Source: Onthophagus taurus (lineage: Eukaryota; Arthropoda; Insecta; Coleoptera; Scarabaeidae). Taken from it: a stretch of DNA of 64,000 nucleotides. The translations under genes were made by a program, and so were the position numbers. The DNA is taken from the NCBI RefSeq assembly GCF_036711975.1, contig NC_091967.1:18910001-18974000 (forward strand), written 5' to 3'. This document shows positions 61,924 to 64,000 of this stretch, in pieces. Numbering within the stretch: position 1 is the stretch's first letter; each line of letters starts with the position of its first letter. Below the pieces are notes generated by a model, which worked only from the letters and a program-made list of their open reading frames with translations, searched no databases and was not told the DNA's origin.

Positions 61924-63490
61924 TCGAGAAAGAAAATAAAAACTAATTCGTGAAATAAAAAAATGTAAACCAAAATTTTACAAAGAAAAATAACAAAAAT
62001 TATTTTGTTTGATTTAACTGACAACAAAATACTGAATATTTTCTATTTATGATAATTTTATGATATATATAAAATATATTTAATTAATTTATTTGATTTA
62101 AGATTTAATGAATTTAATTTAAATTGTACTTAATTGAACAAAAGTTCACCGGGAAGCGGTATATAAAACAAACGTTTAGGTCTGACCTTGTCTTGACCAC
62201 GTGTAGACGATCCAAGCAAATTCTTCCAGCTCCAGCGACAATCTCCTCCGATTCAGGGAAAGGAAAACTTATTGGGTAGTAGTAATGCAACTTCGACCAA
62301 AATCCTCAAGGAAGAACCCCCCGAAAAGGTAGAACTTCGAAAATGGATTGAAAAATCTCACAAAATAACCAAACTTCTGTTTCGAAAATGTTACAGAAAG
62401 GTTGCCAAAATGTATGCTCTTCAATTAAAACCTTAAATAAACACGAAGAAATTAGAAAAGAAAAAAAAATATACCTATATAAAAAGAAAAGAGTAGAAAG
62501 GATGGAAAAATAAGATATAAAAAAAAAATGATGATAATAGTTTAATTAATTTGGTGGTAAAAGGATGTATGTTTGAATAAATGAAGGTATGAATGTGTAA
62601 GGGAAAATATAAAATATATTTAATAAAAATATCTTACCTCAGATCTTCGAAGTTTAGTCAGAAAAACGTAGAAAAGTTTCAAAATACGGTTTAATCCGAA
62701 ATAATCCGATAATTGGACGTTCAAAAACGTTACCAATAAATTGCACAACACGTAGATGAATCCCAAAAATTTGGATTAGGAACCAATCACCACGCGAAAA
62801 ATTCAAAATGGCTTTACCAAAAATCCTAATTCTACGTGCGTACACGTACTGATCTGACATGAAAAGAGGAAGTGAAAATCTTATACAGACGATAAATATC
62901 CTCAAAAATTCACAAAAAATAGATACTTGCGCACAAGCAAGAATAACGAAAGAATTAACACCATCTTTTAGGGGAAACGAAGAAGTAAAATAAGTTTAGA
63001 GGAAAATAAATTGAAAAGGAAAAAGGAAAATCATGAAAGGAGATCTTCGGAGAATTGTCGCTGAAAAAGAAAAATTAATTAAACAAAAATTCAACAAAAT
63101 AAACAAAAAGTAAACAAAATAAATCATCGCGAAATTTATGCAACTCAAAATACTCGATAACAAAATAAAATATCTAACCCAAAATAAAATTAAAACAAAG
63201 AATTGGGAAAGTAAAGGTTAAACACACAAATAAAACATTAAGGAAAAATACAACCGTAACAACATGTATGATTAGAAGTGGCTAGCTGTTGGAGTAGTTT
63301 TAATTGTTATAACATTGTATGTGAAAGCTGTTTGTTGCCTTCCTTTCACATAATAATAATAATAATAATAATTTATTTAATCACCTGGCTACAAATAGTA
63401 GATGTGACAAGTTCAAACCACATACAATATATAATACACAACATACACAATATTCAACAAAGAAAGAGAGAAATTAAATTATGAAGTATG
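61924..63490. other. Non-coding, probably repeat-derived DNA
   Basis: AT-rich with a GC-richer, retroelement-like patch near 62,150-62,350 that has no identifiable domain. A simple ATA/TAA repeat lies at about 63,351-63,375. No host gene was seen. Confidence 0.45.
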
Positions 63491-63492
63491 AC

Positions 63493-64000
63493 CTATGCTA
63501 GTTGACTAGGACTAATACTAAAATTAAATGACAAGTATTCCTGGCGGTCGTAAAACGCCCTTTCTACACGCATCATTTTTACTTTATGTTTAAATGAGCT
63601 AAGCGTATCAGCTTTTTTAATTGCAGATGGCAAATTATTATAGAGCTTTGGGAGGATCATACCGTGGACTCTTTTCAAAGAAAGCCGTCTTATGATGACC
63701 CAAGCACACCAAACTATCAAATCTAGTTTCGTAATTGTGTTTCATGACAGGGTATCTATCGACATGCTCCCCACATGAACAACTGATTTATATATATATA
63801 TACTTTGAAGAGTAAGAAGCGAATTGGCCTTGAATGTATCTCTACACGAATCTCTGCAGTTTAGGTCGAAGATTAATCTTATAATGCGCTTCTGTGCTAC
63901 AAAGGCACGCCGCCACTCCGTCGATCTTCCCCACAATAATATATTGTATGAGAGATGCGAATAACAGAGAGCATAATACGCATCTAATGATCCCGATAGC
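63493..64000 (-). pseudogene. C-terminal part of a non-LTR reverse transcriptase, runs off the right edge
   Basis: The minus strand reads RAFVAQKRIIRLIFDLNCRD and LLTLQSIYIYKSVVHV (63,936-63,742), then after a frame change KLYNNLPSAIKKADTLSSFK and VERAFYDRQEYL (63,720-63,493). This is the standard tail of an insect Jockey-like ORF2. The frame change marks it as decayed. Upstream polymerase sequence would lie beyond 64,000. Confidence 0.75.

Overview
The window reads as AT-rich nuclear DNA of an insect. Evidence: multi-exon genes with short GT-AG introns, animal-only families (VPS13D, Integrator subunit 12), secreted von Willebrand D-domain proteins, and relics of mariner/Tc1, hAT, gypsy and several non-LTR retrotransposons. 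A beetle is plausible, but the sequence alone does not prove it.

Layout. 1-13.7 kb: the 5' third of VPS13D on the minus strand (16 coding exons; the rest lies beyond the left edge). INTS12 sits on the opposite strand inside its 4.2 kb intron 12, with transposon debris in this and other introns. 14-22.3 kb: two related pancreatic-lipase-type genes (minus) separated by a 2.6 kb set of nested palindromic elements and a gypsy remnant that is itself split by a terminal-inverted-repeat element. 22.8-38.6 kb: a head-to-tail cluster of short-chain dehydrogenase (retinol-dehydrogenase-like) genes on the minus strand. Two copies are intact, one is frameshifted and truncated, and one is clearly dead. 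Two inverted arrays of one ~363 bp satellite lie in introns of this cluster, one of them inside a hAT transposon. 38.6-41.4 kb: a dead Tc1 element and spacer. 41.4-57.5 kb: one 40-exon plus-strand gene for a secreted ~2,809-residue protein with seven vWD modules, mostly built from three tandem two-domain units. 57.5-64 kb: transposons only. These include a hAT-type element with a perfect 8 bp target duplication and a 2,806 bp Transib/RAG1-like element with CACTATG inverted ends and a perfect 5 bp target duplication.

The host genes are functionally independent: lipid transfer and mitochondrial upkeep, snRNA processing, lipid hydrolysis, retinoid/steroid-type redox, and an extracellular matrix or clotting-type protein. 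The lipase and dehydrogenase genes are local duplications. The most notable item is the Transib-type element. Its remaining catalytic blocks resemble the RAG1 recombinase, its ends resemble V(D)J recombination heptamers, and it has lost its first catalytic block, so it should now be non-autonomous.
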